Shown here: positions 1-10,130 of the stretch, piece after piece | Position numbering within the stretch: the stretch's first letter is position 1 | Layout: every line of letters starts with the position of its first letter | Source: Lucinisca nassula | Lineage: Eukaryota; Mollusca; Bivalvia; Lucinida; Lucinidae | NCBI GenBank assembly: GCA_963580285.1 | Contig: OY757011.1 | Location: 95,959,650-96,023,649, forward strand | DNA length: 64,000 nucleotides | Direction of reading: 5' to 3' | Position numbers and translations under genes: made by a program | The notes under the pieces: model-generated | The model's database searches: none | Seen by the model: only the letters and a program-made list of their open reading frames with translations | Told to the model about the DNA's origin: nothing

Positions 1-1897
1 GTATTACTATCCTGCTGCTGGTCATGTAATTACTGGCAATTTGAAAATTATTCCTGATTCTAGGATAAGGAATATAATTTCTAAAGGACCGAAATATCGG
101 TTTCCTTCTAAAATTGATTTCAGTAAATGTAGAGATGAAATCGCTGCTTCCTTGAATGAATTCGGCAATCGATGGTGTAAGCGAGAGTATGTTGAGCATA
201 AAGCCCTCAAGGACGGGAAACTAAGCATTTTAAAACTAGTAAATAAACGCATTTCTTTCTATTCTCAAAATACTAACTTATTACCTCCTAAGCCTAAGAC
301 GTCTTTACGTCATCTTAAGCTAGGTATTCATGAATTTCATAAGAAGTTTGTTTTGGCCCCTGCAAACAAGGCCGCTAACAACGTCGTCGTTGTGTGACGG
401 CTCCACTATGTTAACACGCTTAAGCAGGAGCTTGGTGGTACTAAGGCATATGAACTTCAGCCTTTAGCTGAAGAGAGAGTTATAGTAGATAAACATATTT
501 GTCATTCAGCCACCAAGTTTGCTGTGTGTGTTACCGAAGGCAAAGACAAGCTTCCTACTCTATACTGGTTACCAAAACTTCATAAACGACCTTACAAAGC
601 ACGGTTTATTGCAAATTCTAGCTCTTGCATTACCACTGAACTTTCTAAATTATTAACTTCCTGTCTTACTGCTATTAAAACGCATGTGATAAAATATTGT
701 GATAAAGTCTTTGAAAGATCAGGAAGAAATCTGTTTTGGTCTATAAAAAATTCGAATGAGGTTTTAAATAAATTGAAATCCAGACATTTTCGTGCTTCAA
801 GTCTGTCTACTTACGATTTTTCCACTCTTTACACTACACTTCCTCATAATCTTATAAAAGAAAAGCTTAATGATTCAATTGAATGGGCTTTTCAAAGAGA
901 AGATTCTCTCTATCTTGCATGTAATGTCAGAAATGCATTTTTCACTTCTAAAGAGCATAATAATTATACACTTTGGTCATGTCAGAAAGTGTGTGATGCC
1001 CTCACCTTTCTACTTGACAATATTTATATTAGATTCGGTACTAAGTTATTTAGACAAATTGTGGGTATTCCGATGGGTACGAATTGCGCACCTCTTGTGG
1101 CTGATCTGTTCTTGTATTGTTATCAAAGAGACTTCATGTTGTCGCTTTCCATTGATAACCAATCTGAAATTATTGAAGCTTTTAGCTCCACTTCTAGATA
1201 TTTAGATGATTTATTAAATATTGATAATACCTATTTCGATGGTTTGATCAGTCAGATTTACCCCCGAGAACTTCAATTAAATAAAGCAAATTCTTCTGAT
1301 ACCGAGGTCCCGTTTTTGGATTTACATCTATCTATTGTAGATGGGTTTGTTTCGTGCAAAATTTATGATAAACGCGATGACTTTGATTTTGAGATTGTAA
1401 ATTTTCCTTTTTTGGATGGTGAAGTTCCTCGTGCGCCATCCTATGGCGTTTATATTTCGCAATTAATTCGATTAGCTAGAGTGTGTAGTCATGTAACTGA
1501 CTTCTATACTCGTAATAAATTATTAACGGCTAAACTCCTTAATCAGGGTTATCGGTACCATAAACTACGCAAAGCATTTTCAAAATTTTATAGACGCCAT
1601 TCTGATTTAATTTCAAAATTCAATATTGGACTTAAATCTCTTCTGCAACAAGGTCTATCGGAAACCGAATTTTATGGTGACTTAGTATATAAATTCAGAA
1701 AAATATATAATCGCAATGACTTCAGCACCCAATTTCGTAAAATCATTCTTCGATATAAAAAGATTGGGTACAACATGGATGTTATACGACAGACTGCATG
1801 CATGGTAGTTAACCCAATCACGGTTGGCAACTTTGCTTCCCTCTTTAATTGCACGCCGGTGGGTCAGGCCTCAGATTCTATGACGGCTCCAACATAA
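1..1897 (+). pseudogene. Penelope-like element reverse transcriptase, partial, one premature stop
   Basis: Frame 2 is open from the left edge to a TAA at 1895-1897 except for one in-frame TGA at 395-397. Visible motifs: LPKLHK near 569-586, the first catalytic block (DFSTLYTTLP) near 815-845, GIPMGTNCAP at 1064-1093 and the catalytic YLDD at 1199-1210, followed by an FLDL block near 1315 and a basic thumb-like tail rich in Y, R and K. The order of blocks fits a PLE reverse transcriptase, which copies its own RNA at a cut chromosomal end. No GIY-YIG endonuclease motif is visible after the thumb; the protein ends about 180 residues past FLDL. The N-terminus lies outside the window, so an N-terminal endonuclease cannot be excluded. 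Other pieces of the family lie at 9214, 10717, 11346, 62437 and 63390. Confidence 0.85.
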
Positions 1898-2475
1898 AGA
1901 CTTATTGAGAATTAGAGAGATCTAATTCTTGGTAATGTTGGTTGGTGCCTGATGCTCTGTCTCTGGTCGGGCCCATCGGAGTCTAGCTGTTGGTTTTCTT
2001 TTGCTCCAGCATTTCAGTGGTTTCTTGCTGTCGAGTCCTCACCGTTGTCTCACCTCTGTGTGTCTTTGATTTTTTTTGTGTTCACGGAGATGTTGCACTG
2101 ATGAGTTATGAGGCCTTCATGTGGACTGAACAAATTATTTGTCTAAATCGCGACGGAAGTAAGGGCGAGGATTGTGGCCGCGTAAAATCGATTTAAGCCC
2201 CCCAGTGGAAATCTTTCCACTGACCGTTCGAAGGCGGTTCTTCTGTGGCGATTTATTTATGTTGTTGTTTGTTACTTACTGTGTGTATCACTTGTGTCTT
2301 TTAATTTTGGATGGCCATATGGCCATTTTGTGGGAAGTAACTGTCCTTATGGCCTTCCTTTGTTACGGTTTCCATTATGGTCTGGTCACTTAATGTTTGT
2401 ATTTCTTTCCCTTTGGTGTCTTTGATGGGTGGAATAAGTTAATTGTATCGATTCCTGATCTTTGTTTTACTTCTT
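1898..2475 (+). repeat. PLE 3' UTR, reference copy in this window
   Basis: Follows the reverse transcriptase stop directly. Recognisable words in order are GTCGGGCCCATCGGAGTC, GACTGAACAAATTATTTGTC, GCGACGGAAGTAAGGGC, AAGGCGGTTCTTCTGT, GTGGGAAGTAACTGTCC and TCGATTCCTGATC. The same order recurs in about 20 fragments on both strands, which identifies them as 5'-truncated PLE copies. The small open frames in it are not conserved between copies, so I treat it as non-coding. Confidence 0.8.
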
Positions 2476-3614
2476 CTTTTCTTCTCCTTAACCCGTGGAT
2501 GGATTTTGAAATTATTTCACTGGAATGTTCCTTTGGTGAACCTTTACCAAAATTGCTCATACCGTTCTGCTCGGGTGAACAAAATGGCCACCAGAGTTAA
2601 AAATATAAAAACCTTTAAACGACTTCTTCTCTTTAACCAGTGTCTGGATTTTGAAATTATTTCACAGAAATGTTCGTTTGGTGACCCTCTACCAAAACTG
2701 CTCATACTATTCCGCCCGGGTGAACAAAATGGCCACCAGAGCTTCTCCTGCTTAACCAGTGGATGGATTAATAGTCCTGTGGCCAAAAACGGCCCCACCC
2801 CGGGGCCCACGGGTTATACATAGGCTTATATAGGGAAAACGTTTAAAAATCTTCTTGTCTGAAACCAGAAGGCCCAGGTCATTGATATTTGGTAAGTAGC
2901 TTCGTCAAGTGGACCGCTACGCAGATTGTTCAAATTATAGCCCTGGGGCCAAAAACGCCCCCGCGCCAGGGCCCACTGGTTTTACATAGGCTTTTATAGG
3001 GAACACCTTTAAAAATCTTCTCGTCTGAAACCAGATGGCCCAGGTCTTTGATATTTGGTATGAAGCATTATTTAGTGAACCTCTACCAAGATTGTTCAAA
3101 TTATAGCCCTGGGGCCAAAAATGTCGCCGCCCAGAGACCCTTTGGTTTTACATAGACCTATAAAGGGAAATTTTTAAAAATCTTCTTCTCTGAAACTGCA
3201 AGGCCCAGGTCTTTGATATTTGGTATGGAGCTTCATCTAGTGGACCTCTACCAAGATTGGTCAAATTATAGCCCTTGGGTCACAAATGCCCCCATCCCGG
3301 GGACCTTTGGTTTTACATAGACGTATATAGCCCTGGTACATAGGCTTATGTAGGATATATCTTTATAAAAATCAACTTCTCTGAAACCGCAAAGCCCAGG
3401 TCTTTGATATTTGGTGTATAGCTTCATCCAGTGGACCTTTGCCAAGATTGTTCAAATTATAGCCTTTGTTGATGTCTGTTATGAAGCTTCACCTCTAACA
3501 CCTCCCTCAACATTATGCACATTAAAGCCCTTGGGACAATAATGGCCCTCGCTGGGGCCCACTTGTTACACTATGGATCAGGTGAGCGATCCAGGGCCAT
3601 CATGGCCCTCTTGT
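2476..3614 (-). mobile_element. Tandem-repeat element (HINE-like), 3'-truncated
   Basis: Read on the minus strand it starts ACAAGAGGGCCATGATGG; the GGGCCATCATGGCCC hairpin is at 3594-3608. The body has about four units of roughly 165 bp, recognisable by TTTGATATTTGGTA near 2885, 3047, 3213 and 3403, then two shorter units around 2500-2745 with the phrase ACAAAATGGCCACCAGAG. No 3' hairpin is seen where it meets the PLE UTR. The 5' hairpin plus tandem core resembles Helentron-associated non-autonomous elements; that assignment is inference. Confidence 0.6.
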
Positions 3615-3640
3615 ATTTTCTTGTCCTTTGGGATCATTGA

Positions 3641-3785
3641 TTCCATTATTGAATTTTGAAGATATTTTGAGGGTCACTGATGAGGCCTAATTGGCCGAAA
3701 CTAGCTAGTCTGGCCCAGAAAACATGTACACTCCATATTTTACAATTTTGTGGTGTATTCCTTGCTTCGAAAGGATAGCCCTTTT
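3641..3785 (+). repeat. Dispersed repeat carrying a hammerhead ribozyme, copy 1
   Basis: About 145 bp shared, in inverse orientation, with 25732-25885. Shared words flank the ribozyme: CATTATTGAATTTTG before it and CAGAAAACATGTACACTC and CCTTGCTTCGAAAGGAT after it. It could be a piece of a PLE terminal region or of a retrozyme; both carry type I hammerheads in animals. No tandem second ribozyme is present nearby. Confidence 0.6.
3671..3716 (+). ncRNA. Hammerhead ribozyme, type I, short stem III
   Basis: All core elements are in order. Stem I is GGGTCA (3671-3676) with TGGCCC (3711-3716), six pairs including one G.U. The core is CTGATGA (3677-3683). Stem II is GGCC/GGCC around the loop TAATT (3684-3696). 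GAAA follows (3697-3700), with its last A starting stem III. Stem III is ACT/AGT around AGCT and is also self-complementary over ten bases, as expected for hammerheads that work as dimers. The predicted cleavage site is after C3710. Type I hammerheads with very short stem III are known in animal PLEs and retrozymes. Confidence 0.88.
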
Positions 3786-3810
3786 ATAGAACAGATTCAC
3801 AGGGGTAAAC

Positions 3811-3880
3811 CGTATTTTTCTGATTTCTGTCCAAAATATAGATTGTGGATACTCGTTAGAACCGCCTCGAACAAAAAATC
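3811..3880 (+). repeat. Half copy of the palindromic MITE (left arm)
   Basis: Has TTTCTGTCCAAAATATAG, then GGATACTCGTTAGAACCGCC, which is one arm of the palindrome seen complete at 20001-20111. The second arm is missing, so the hairpin is lost. Confidence 0.6.
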
Positions 3881-4172
3881 TTCAAACCACATCTGCATCC
3901 GATGGTCAGTCGCATTGAAAGGGTGTGGAAGGCATTTGGATTGCAAGGAAATTTAGAACTGCGAAAATAGTTGGCCATCTTGAAAACACATGTATAATAA
4001 TCGCAGATAAGTTTGGAGGGGCGCGGGAGCACAGATCATCCCATAATTTATGGAATTCGCCGAGTCCACAAGAAGTTTCTGTGGAGTGCCTTTCGCATGC
4101 TTATTGCAAGCGACCAGTTACAGTTAAATTCACATGATATGGCACATGATTGGTTTACGTTTTTGTTAATAG
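3881..4172. other. No recognised feature
   Basis: AT-rich sequence with short chance reading frames. Nothing supports a gene or named repeat here. Confidence 0.4.
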
Positions 4173-4585
4173 TGTACGCCAAATGAGGCCTTCATGCGGA
4201 CTGAACAAATTATTTGTCTTAATCGCGGCGGAAGTAAGGGCGAGAATTGCGGTCGCGTAAAATCGATTTAACCCCACCCCCACAGTGGAATTTGTTTCAC
4301 TGACCGTTCCAAGGCGGTTCTTCTGTCGCGGTTTATATTTATTATGGTTTTGTTAGGTTTGTCTTTCAGTGTGTGTATCGCTTACATTTTTGTTTTGGAT
4401 ATACTTTTGGTCATTGTGTGGGAAAGTAACTGTCCTTTTGTCTTCCCGCTATTGATGTTTCCTTTAGGGTCTTGTTATTTCATGTTTGTGTTTCTTTCTC
4501 TTTGGTGTCTCTGATGGGAGCTGTTGGTTGTTTGTATCGATTCCTAATCATTGCCTTCACTTCTAGTCTGTCACGTTTGATTTTG
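4173..4585 (+). repeat. PLE 3' UTR fragment
   Basis: Colinear with the UTR at 1898-2475, from the GAGGCCTTCATGCGGACTG block to the TTCCTGATCATTGCC block and CACTTCTA end. No coding part is attached, as expected for a strongly 5'-truncated insertion. Confidence 0.75.
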
Positions 4586-5131
4586 TTGTTTGATAAGATA
4601 TTTAGTCCGTCTTTCCCTTTGATGTTGGGATTGGCTTTGGTTTCTGAGTCGATCAGGTCCTGAAGTATCTTTAGTCATTTAACCTATGTAGAAACATATT
4701 TCAGATGCTTAGAATGATCTGATTACCTTTCTGTTTCTCTTACTGTTGAAGCTTAATGAGTAAATATATAATGACTTAAATGACAAACACCTCTTAATAG
4801 GAAACGAAATTTAGTTTGTATATGTACTTGTTGCCATATTAGTTCGACATTCTTAGTATCTAAGTGTTTCAGAAATCGTTCTTGGGTTTGTTAACTGCAA
4901 ACTTAATCAAGTAAATTAAGCTTAAGCATGTGATGTTCGAGTGCCACTGTAAACAAATATAAACTCCAGAGGCTGAACCAGAAAATGATGACATGTTACC
5001 TTGTTCTTGAATTTCTCAACACTAATTGGTTCATAAAGCGGCATACAAGTACCGGTTTCAACATTTCTTGTGGCATAAATGAAATTTTGCGAACGCATCC
5101 TTTACAGCTTAAATCATAAACATCTGAACGA
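4586..5131. other. No recognised feature
   Basis: Unique-looking AT-rich sequence. Open frames are short and lack any family motif. Confidence 0.4.
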
Positions 5132-5437
5132 CGGCCCACGCCCATCGGGGCTTGAATAAATAGATGGGTTGCACGATGCTTCCACACAGAGCTGAAAATG
5201 ATCGCACACGAGTACTGGTAAACTGAGTAGGGGATCTAAGCCAGTCCAGGAAAAGCGCTGCGAGTCAGACCGTCCATGCTTATAAACTCTATTGGTTTCA
5301 TTGTGCGACATGGCTCGAGATGTCATTTCATCTCAATGTCGGGTAAAAATTCCACAAAATTGGAAGCAAACGTCTCCAAAATGACATATGCAGTGTTCAT
5401 TGGGACGTTAAACCACAAATCAGACAAACAAACACAC
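5132..5437 (+). repeat. SINE family C, 5'-truncated copy
   Basis: Carries the family words ATCGGGGCTTGAA, GCTTCCACACAGAGCTG, ACGAGTACTGG, CATTTCATCTCAATGTCGGG and GGGACGTTAAACC, ending in a CAGACAAACAAACA tail. Other copies are at 26935, 41745/42208, 44350, 50820 and 52795. The copy at 52795-53100 keeps a tRNA-like head, which makes the family tRNA-derived. Confidence 0.7.
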
Positions 5438-5868
5438 ATCTGAACGAAACATGACAACTCCCTTTCATATTATTCCAAACATACGGTATGGCAGATGAAT
5501 TTACGTCTTGCTAAATCCATTCGGCAAGACAAACGATCATGCAAATCCGTACAAAAGACCCTTAAAGCTATCAATCATTTAATGCTTGATATTTAGAGCT
5601 TTGTCAAACTCAAATGCTTGAAAAGCAAATGTACAAATTAGCCAGAAAATTGTTTCTGTGGAATACTAGTTTCTCTCTCGATGTAAAGACAAATGACAAT
5701 CCGTACATCACCGGAAGACGACTTCGACCAGACTGCGCATATGTGTAGGCTGATGTACAAATTTGGAGTCATTTCAATGAGGTACACTTTCCCAGCACGG
5801 GGTGTATACATACCTTAAGGCAGCGCTTCAACTAAAACCATAAAAGAGATTGGCATTGATCGAAAATA
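5438..5868. other. No recognised gene; small GC-rich repeat pieces
   Basis: Mostly unique-looking. Around 5700-5815 there are pieces such as CAGACTGCGCATATGTGTAG that resemble the dispersed GC-rich family best seen at 5869-6102. Confidence 0.35.
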
Positions 5869-6102
5869 TGAGCCAACGCACGACAAAACATACAATAAGA
5901 CGTGTGCCCAGCGAAGACTCAGATCAGCCTGCGCATCCGCGCAGTCTGAACAGAGTCTTCGACCAGCTAAGAATAGCTAAGGGAACATTGCTCCTTCATG
6001 CAGCAAGATAAGTCTCTGGTTAGACTATAAAGATGCACAGGCTGATATGACTTTTCGCTTGACGTACATGTCTTATTGTAGGTTTTGTCATGCGCAGGCT
6101 CA
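5869..6102. mobile_element. MITE with long terminal inverted repeats
   Basis: The left end TGAGCCAACGCACGACAAAA continues ACATACAATAAGACGTGT; the right end, reverse-complemented, reads TGAGCCTGCGCATGACAAAA and continues CCTACAATAAGACATGT. The arms stay alignable for about 70 bp. The middle holds the GC-rich palindrome CTGCGCATCCGCGCAGTC. There is no coding capacity at 234 bp. The superfamily is not identifiable without target duplications. Confidence 0.7.
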
Positions 6103-6519
6103 ATTATATCTTAAGAGCTTAGCGTTCGCAAAGAAACGTACAGTATATTTGTGAAAGTATTAGTGAAAGCGACAGTCCTAAGGTCTCTGTAACAGACATT
6201 CATAGGCCTTCTCACGGCGTTTCAACCCGCCCGCACATTAAGATCGATGCAGTCTCCAAAGCGACGATGAAAAGCCTGTTGACTATCGCGATATTCTTTG
6301 CCATGGGTCTTAATGTTAATTAGCGATTTATCAAGTGAATCTCTGAAGGACAATTAAATACTTAATTTTGTTGCCACAACTTAGCCATTTAAACGATGAG
6401 TGAGTATGCTATGCAGTGAAGCAGAACTGCGCATATTACACTTTGTGGTCCAACTGCAGCAGCATGACGTACATATGACCTTAAAGAGTCACAACATGCT
6501 TCAAATGTTTTTACATAAT
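6103..6519. other. No recognised feature
   Basis: No repeat family or conserved reading frame recognised. Confidence 0.4.
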
Positions 6520-6845
6520 GGTTCGTTATGTGGATTGCGGCCGCGAAAAATCGATTTAATCCCCAATTGGAATTGGTTTCACTGACTGTTCCAAGGCGGT
6601 TCCTCTGTCGCGTTTGATTTTTGTTGTGGTTTGTCTTTGAGTGTGTGTATTGCTTATATTTTTTTTTGTTTTGGATAGCCAATTGGCCTTTTTGTGGGAA
6701 AGTAACTGTTCTTTTGGCTTTCCACTATTGATGTTTCCATTAGGATCTAGTTATTTCATGTTTATGTTTCTTTCCCTTCGGTGTCTCTGATGGGAGCTGT
6801 GGGTTAATTGTATCGATTCCTGATCATAGCATTCAATTCTATTTT
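6520..6845 (+). repeat. PLE 3' UTR fragment
   Basis: Begins in the middle of the UTR (GATTGCGGCCGCGAAAAATC) and runs through AAGGCGGTTCCTCTGTCGCG to the end block TCGATTCCTGATCATAGC. Plus-strand orientation, no coding part. Confidence 0.75.
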
Positions 6846-6892
6846 AATGATAACCAGACACGTGTTAAGGGTGGGCATATGATAAAATGGGC

Positions 6893-7110
6893 CCCGTCAA
6901 GCGATTTTGGTACTTATCGCCTATGCGAGCCGCAAAGATTCAGGCGAGCCTGCGCATCCGCGCAGTCTCGCCAGAACCTTCGCTGCTCGCCCATACAAGC
7001 AGTGAATCAAGAGGAACCTTCCGACAGAAAGCCATCATATCCCTGGCCCCTCTGAATGACTGGGCATACGCAGTTAAACTTTGTCATGACGAAATGCTCG
7101 ATGACACAAA
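6893..7110. repeat. GC-rich dispersed repeat with CCTGCGCATCCGCGCAGTC
   Basis: Contains the same palindrome as the MITE at 5869-6102 (here at about 6948-6968) with different flanks. Edges are uncertain. The reading frame over it is not supported by any motif. Confidence 0.4.
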
Positions 7111-7134
7111 TTCGCTTTGCGGGGCTCAAAGAAA

Positions 7135-7290
7135 CGAGGTAAAAGAAAGTAACTGTCCCTTCTAGCTGTCCGCTTGTAACGGTTTTCTTTTGGTGAAGTT
7201 CTTTTAAGTTGGTGTTTCTTTCTTTTTGGTGTCTTGGATGGGAGGTGTGAGATGATTGTATCGAAACCTGACCCTTGCCGTCACTTCTAT
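7135..7290 (+). repeat. PLE 3' UTR fragment, divergent
   Basis: Matches the last third of the UTR: GAAAGTAACTGTCCC, GGTGTCTTGGATGGGAG and TTGTATCGAAACCTGA. More diverged than neighbouring copies. Confidence 0.6.
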
Positions 7291-7529
7291 CTTACGATAT
7301 GCAAACGGAGATAAAGAAAACGAGTACCATTTGTGTTGTTTTATTGCTTAAACGAACGTTAAACTCGTACGTTAAAGTCGTGTTTTCATACAGAATAAAG
7401 ATGTGTTAGAAAGAGGTAAATGGAATAAGACAGTCGTGAAGCAGGGCTTAGGTCTGAACGATATCAGACAATAAAATCAAACAGTTTGTTCACGGACAAC
7501 CAAACTTAGATTGTAAAGAATCAAGTCAA

Positions 7530-7690
7530 AGTAGAAGTAAAACAAAGATCAGGAATTGATACAATTAACTTACTCCATCCATAAAAGACACCAAAGGGAA
7601 AGAAATACAAACATTAAGCGACCAGACCATAATGGAAACCTAAACAAAGGAAGGCCATATGGACAGTTACTCCCAAATAGATTTACGATC
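7530..7690 (-). repeat. PLE 3' UTR terminal fragment
   Basis: Minus-strand copy beginning AGTAGAAGTAAAACAAAGAT, the reverse complement of the 3' end variant at 2440-2475, continuing through the GGTGTC and TGTCC blocks. Confidence 0.7.
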
Positions 7691-7822
7691 TAGGATCGAG
7701 AGAGCGTCCGCATTGCGGCCAGCCGTCGTTCGACCAATGAGGCAATAAAGCCATCTGTTGTAACGGATTGGAATCCAAACATGCTGTACGTTGTATAATA
7801 TCTATGCTGTATCCACGCATAT

Positions 7823-7910
7823 TACAGTCGAACTTCAATGGCTCGAACACCTTAGGGACCTCGACAATCTGTTCGAGACAGGGGTAGTTCGAGCCACTGA
7901 GGTTACTGTC
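7823..7910 (+). repeat. Possible end of a pogo-like DNA element
   Basis: TTACAGTCGAACTTCAATGG and the following GTTCGAG-type words resemble ends of TA-targeting elements of the Tc1/mariner/pogo group (TA then CAGTCGAAC). A weak inverted match, GTTCGAACAATTTG, lies near 8348. Low confidence. Confidence 0.3.
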
Positions 7911-7963
7911 AGGAGGCATAACGAGATACTTTTAGACATCTTTTCGGTGTTCTATGATGAATG

Positions 7964-8030
7964 TGTATGCTCTGTGTACTCATTAGAATCGCCTCATCGA
8001 GGCGATTCTAATGAGTACACACAGCATACA
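7964..8030. repeat. Near-perfect palindrome, core of the palindromic MITE
   Basis: Two 32 bp arms (7964-7995 and 7999-8030) around ATC differ at a single position. The inner sequence GAATCGCCTC-ATC-GAGGCGATTC matches the core of the family seen at 20001-20111, although the outer arms differ. Such a transcript would fold into one hairpin. Confidence 0.8.
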
Positions 8031-8156
8031 TTTGCAAGATAAAAGACTAAAATCTCCTTAATTATCCCCACTATTTCTTATGTAGAGGATTGAAAACACA
8101 GCTATAGAAATACATTGTTAATTTTAAATTTTTAAGATAAATATCATTATATATTT

Positions 8157-8278
8157 CTTATTTTCTCCTTCCATTATAGATTGTGGACACACGCTAGGAC
8201 CGCACCAATGATGCAGTTCTAACAATTACCTACAATCTATATTTTAGAGCAGAAATAAGAAAAATAAGTTATATCCAT
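8157..8278. mobile_element. Palindromic MITE, diverged copy
   Basis: CTTATTTTCT on the left and AGAAATAAGAAAAATAAG on the right enclose arms with TATAGATTGTGG and CTACAATCTATA. The centre (GACCGCACC/ATGCAGTTC) is decayed compared with the copy at 20001-20111. Confidence 0.65.
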
Positions 8279-8910
8279 GTAAACGCCAGTTTACAAGGAG
8301 GACACTGAGGCGAATAAATTCTAAATAATAGTTCTAATCAGTTATAGTTCGAACAATTTGACATGAGACTGACCTTTTTGCAAGAAATAAATTGGTCAAT
8401 GCTATCGTCTAATGCGTCGGCTTTCTTAAATTTCTCGTGAATTTACGGCATCTCGTGAATAGCGTCTCATTTACCGACCTCTTTCTATTGTATACCAATA
8501 TCGCCATCTTCGGAAAACGACGAAGATGAATATATCCATTCACTCGGGTGTGAAATTATATTAATAGTGTTCACCGGTCTCGGTTTAATTTGTTCGAACT
8601 ATATACGATGCTGCTCTTTTAACTTGAGGTTATAATCAGCATACTCTTCGTCCTTTCATCGCTTCTGAAATTAATCACAAACGTCATTACATCAAAATAT
8701 CCTTCAGTAATAAGGGTTTGGATTTTATAAATTTTCCTAGTATCATCCTGGACAGTTCGCTGATTTCATCCTTTCTGGCTTAATACTGAAACACCCATAA
8801 TTTGCTATAAATTCAATAAATAGGAGTGAATAGATAAAACTGTTAGATCTATCATTGTTAAGTTCAGTGAGCTCGTTTCTGGTCTTGATATTGACACTGA
8901 CACTCCTTAT
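8279..8910. other. No recognised feature
   Basis: AT-rich sequence without a recognised repeat or conserved reading frame. Confidence 0.4.
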
Positions 8911-9180
8911 GTCAGCCTCGATAGCGCAGTGGTTAACGCATTCGACTTATGATCGAGAGGTTGTGCCTTCGAATCCGGCCACCGGTATCGAGGTGTGTCC
9001 TTGGGCCAGACACGTAATGACACTGCCCCACTCCACCCAGGTGTAAATGGTTAGCAGTGATGTAAAAGCCACTGCCTCTCATTCGCACGCGCGTGATAAC
9101 ACCCGGAATGAGTGTTGTAGAGCGATTGAATAAGCTTCAGGCTTTCATTGCAATCGAACTAAAATAAATGAGTATAAATT
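8911..9180 (+). repeat. tRNA-derived SINE
   Basis: The head has an A-box-like stretch ATAGCGCAGTGGTTAACGC and a B-box-like GTGCCTTCGAATCC at about 8965-8978. It is followed by GTGTCCTTGGGCCAGACAC, a central segment shared by several animal SINE families and found in related form in the SINE at 38941. It ends AT-rich near TAAAATAAATGAG. RNA polymerase III transcription is expected for the type. Confidence 0.75.
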
Positions 9181-9213
9181 AACACGCCTTATACCTGAGA
9201 TTGTAAAACTCAA

Positions 9214-9568
9214 GTGTATTGCTATCCTGCTGCTGGTCATATAATTACTTGTAATTTAAAATTTATTCCTGATTCTAGGATACGATATATAATGTCTTAA
9301 TAACCGAAATATCGATTTCCTTCTAGAATCGATTTCAACACGTGTAGAGAGGAAATCGCTGTTGCCTTAAATATATTCGGTAACCGATGTTGTAAACGAG
9401 AGTATATTGAGCATAAGGCCCTACTTAAATGGAAACGTAGCATTTTGAAACTAGTGAACAAACGCATTTCCTCCTAAACTTAAGACGTTTACGTCAGCTT
9501 AAACTTAGCCATTGCCTTCACTTCTATTTTTCAAGAATTTCATGAGAGGTTTGTTTTGGCTCCAGCAG
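9214..9568 (+). pseudogene. PLE reverse transcriptase N-terminal fragment
   Basis: Aligns with window positions 1 to about 370 of the first PLE copy, starting TATTGCTATCCTGCTGCTGG. It has several small deletions and frame breaks. At about 9509-9530 a short stretch matching the PLE 3' end (CATTGCCTTCACTTCTATTT) sits inside the coding remnant, then coding-like sequence resumes until a minus-strand UTR copy begins near 9569. The short insert suggests a template switch during reverse transcription. Confidence 0.75.
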
Positions 9569-10130
9569 ACAAAATAGAATTGGAGGCAATGATCAGGAAT
9601 CGATACAATTAACCCACAGCTCCCATCAGAGACACCAAAGGGAAAGAAACACAAACATGAAACGGCAGACCCTAATAAAAACATCACTTGCGGAAAGCCA
9701 AAAGGACAGTTACTTTCCCACAAAATGGCCAATTGGCTATCCAAAACAAAATAATATAAGCGATACAAACAATCAAAGACAAACCATAACAAAATTAAAC
9801 CGCGACAGAAGAACCGCCTTTTTTTTTGGGGGGGGGGGGGGGCTTAAATCGATCTTACATGGCTACGATCCTCGCCTTTACTTCCGTTGCGACTTAGACA
9901 AATACTTTTTCAGTCCGCATGAAGGCCTCCTAACTCGTCAGTGCAACATCTCCGTGAACACAAACAATCAAAGAGCCACAGAGTTGAAACAAAGGTGAAA
10001 ACTCGACAGTAAGAAACCACTGAAATGCTGGAGCAAAAGAAAACCAACAGTTAGACTCCGATGGGCCAGACCAGATACAGAGCATCGGGCACCAACCAGC
10101 ATTGCAAAGAATTAGATTCTCTCTAATTCT
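9569..10130 (-). repeat. PLE 3' UTR, minus strand, with G-run
   Basis: Complete UTR order reversed, from GGAGGCAATGATCAGGAATC to TTAGACTCCGATGGGCC. A 15 bp G-run at 9828-9842 replaces the CCCCCC that precedes AGTGGAATTC in other copies (read on the other strand). Confidence 0.75.

Noticed and set aside
2094..2130. Hammerhead core in the PLE UTR (CACTGATGAGTTATGAGGCC)
   Set aside because: No GAAA and no matching stems follow. The same holds for other UTR copies and for CTGATGAGTGAGGAAAC at about 57000, where the space for stem II is too short.
1..2475. LTR retrotransposon or retrovirus-like element
   Set aside because: The reverse transcriptase blocks and lack of protease, RNase H or integrase motifs fit a PLE. 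No long terminal repeats are seen.
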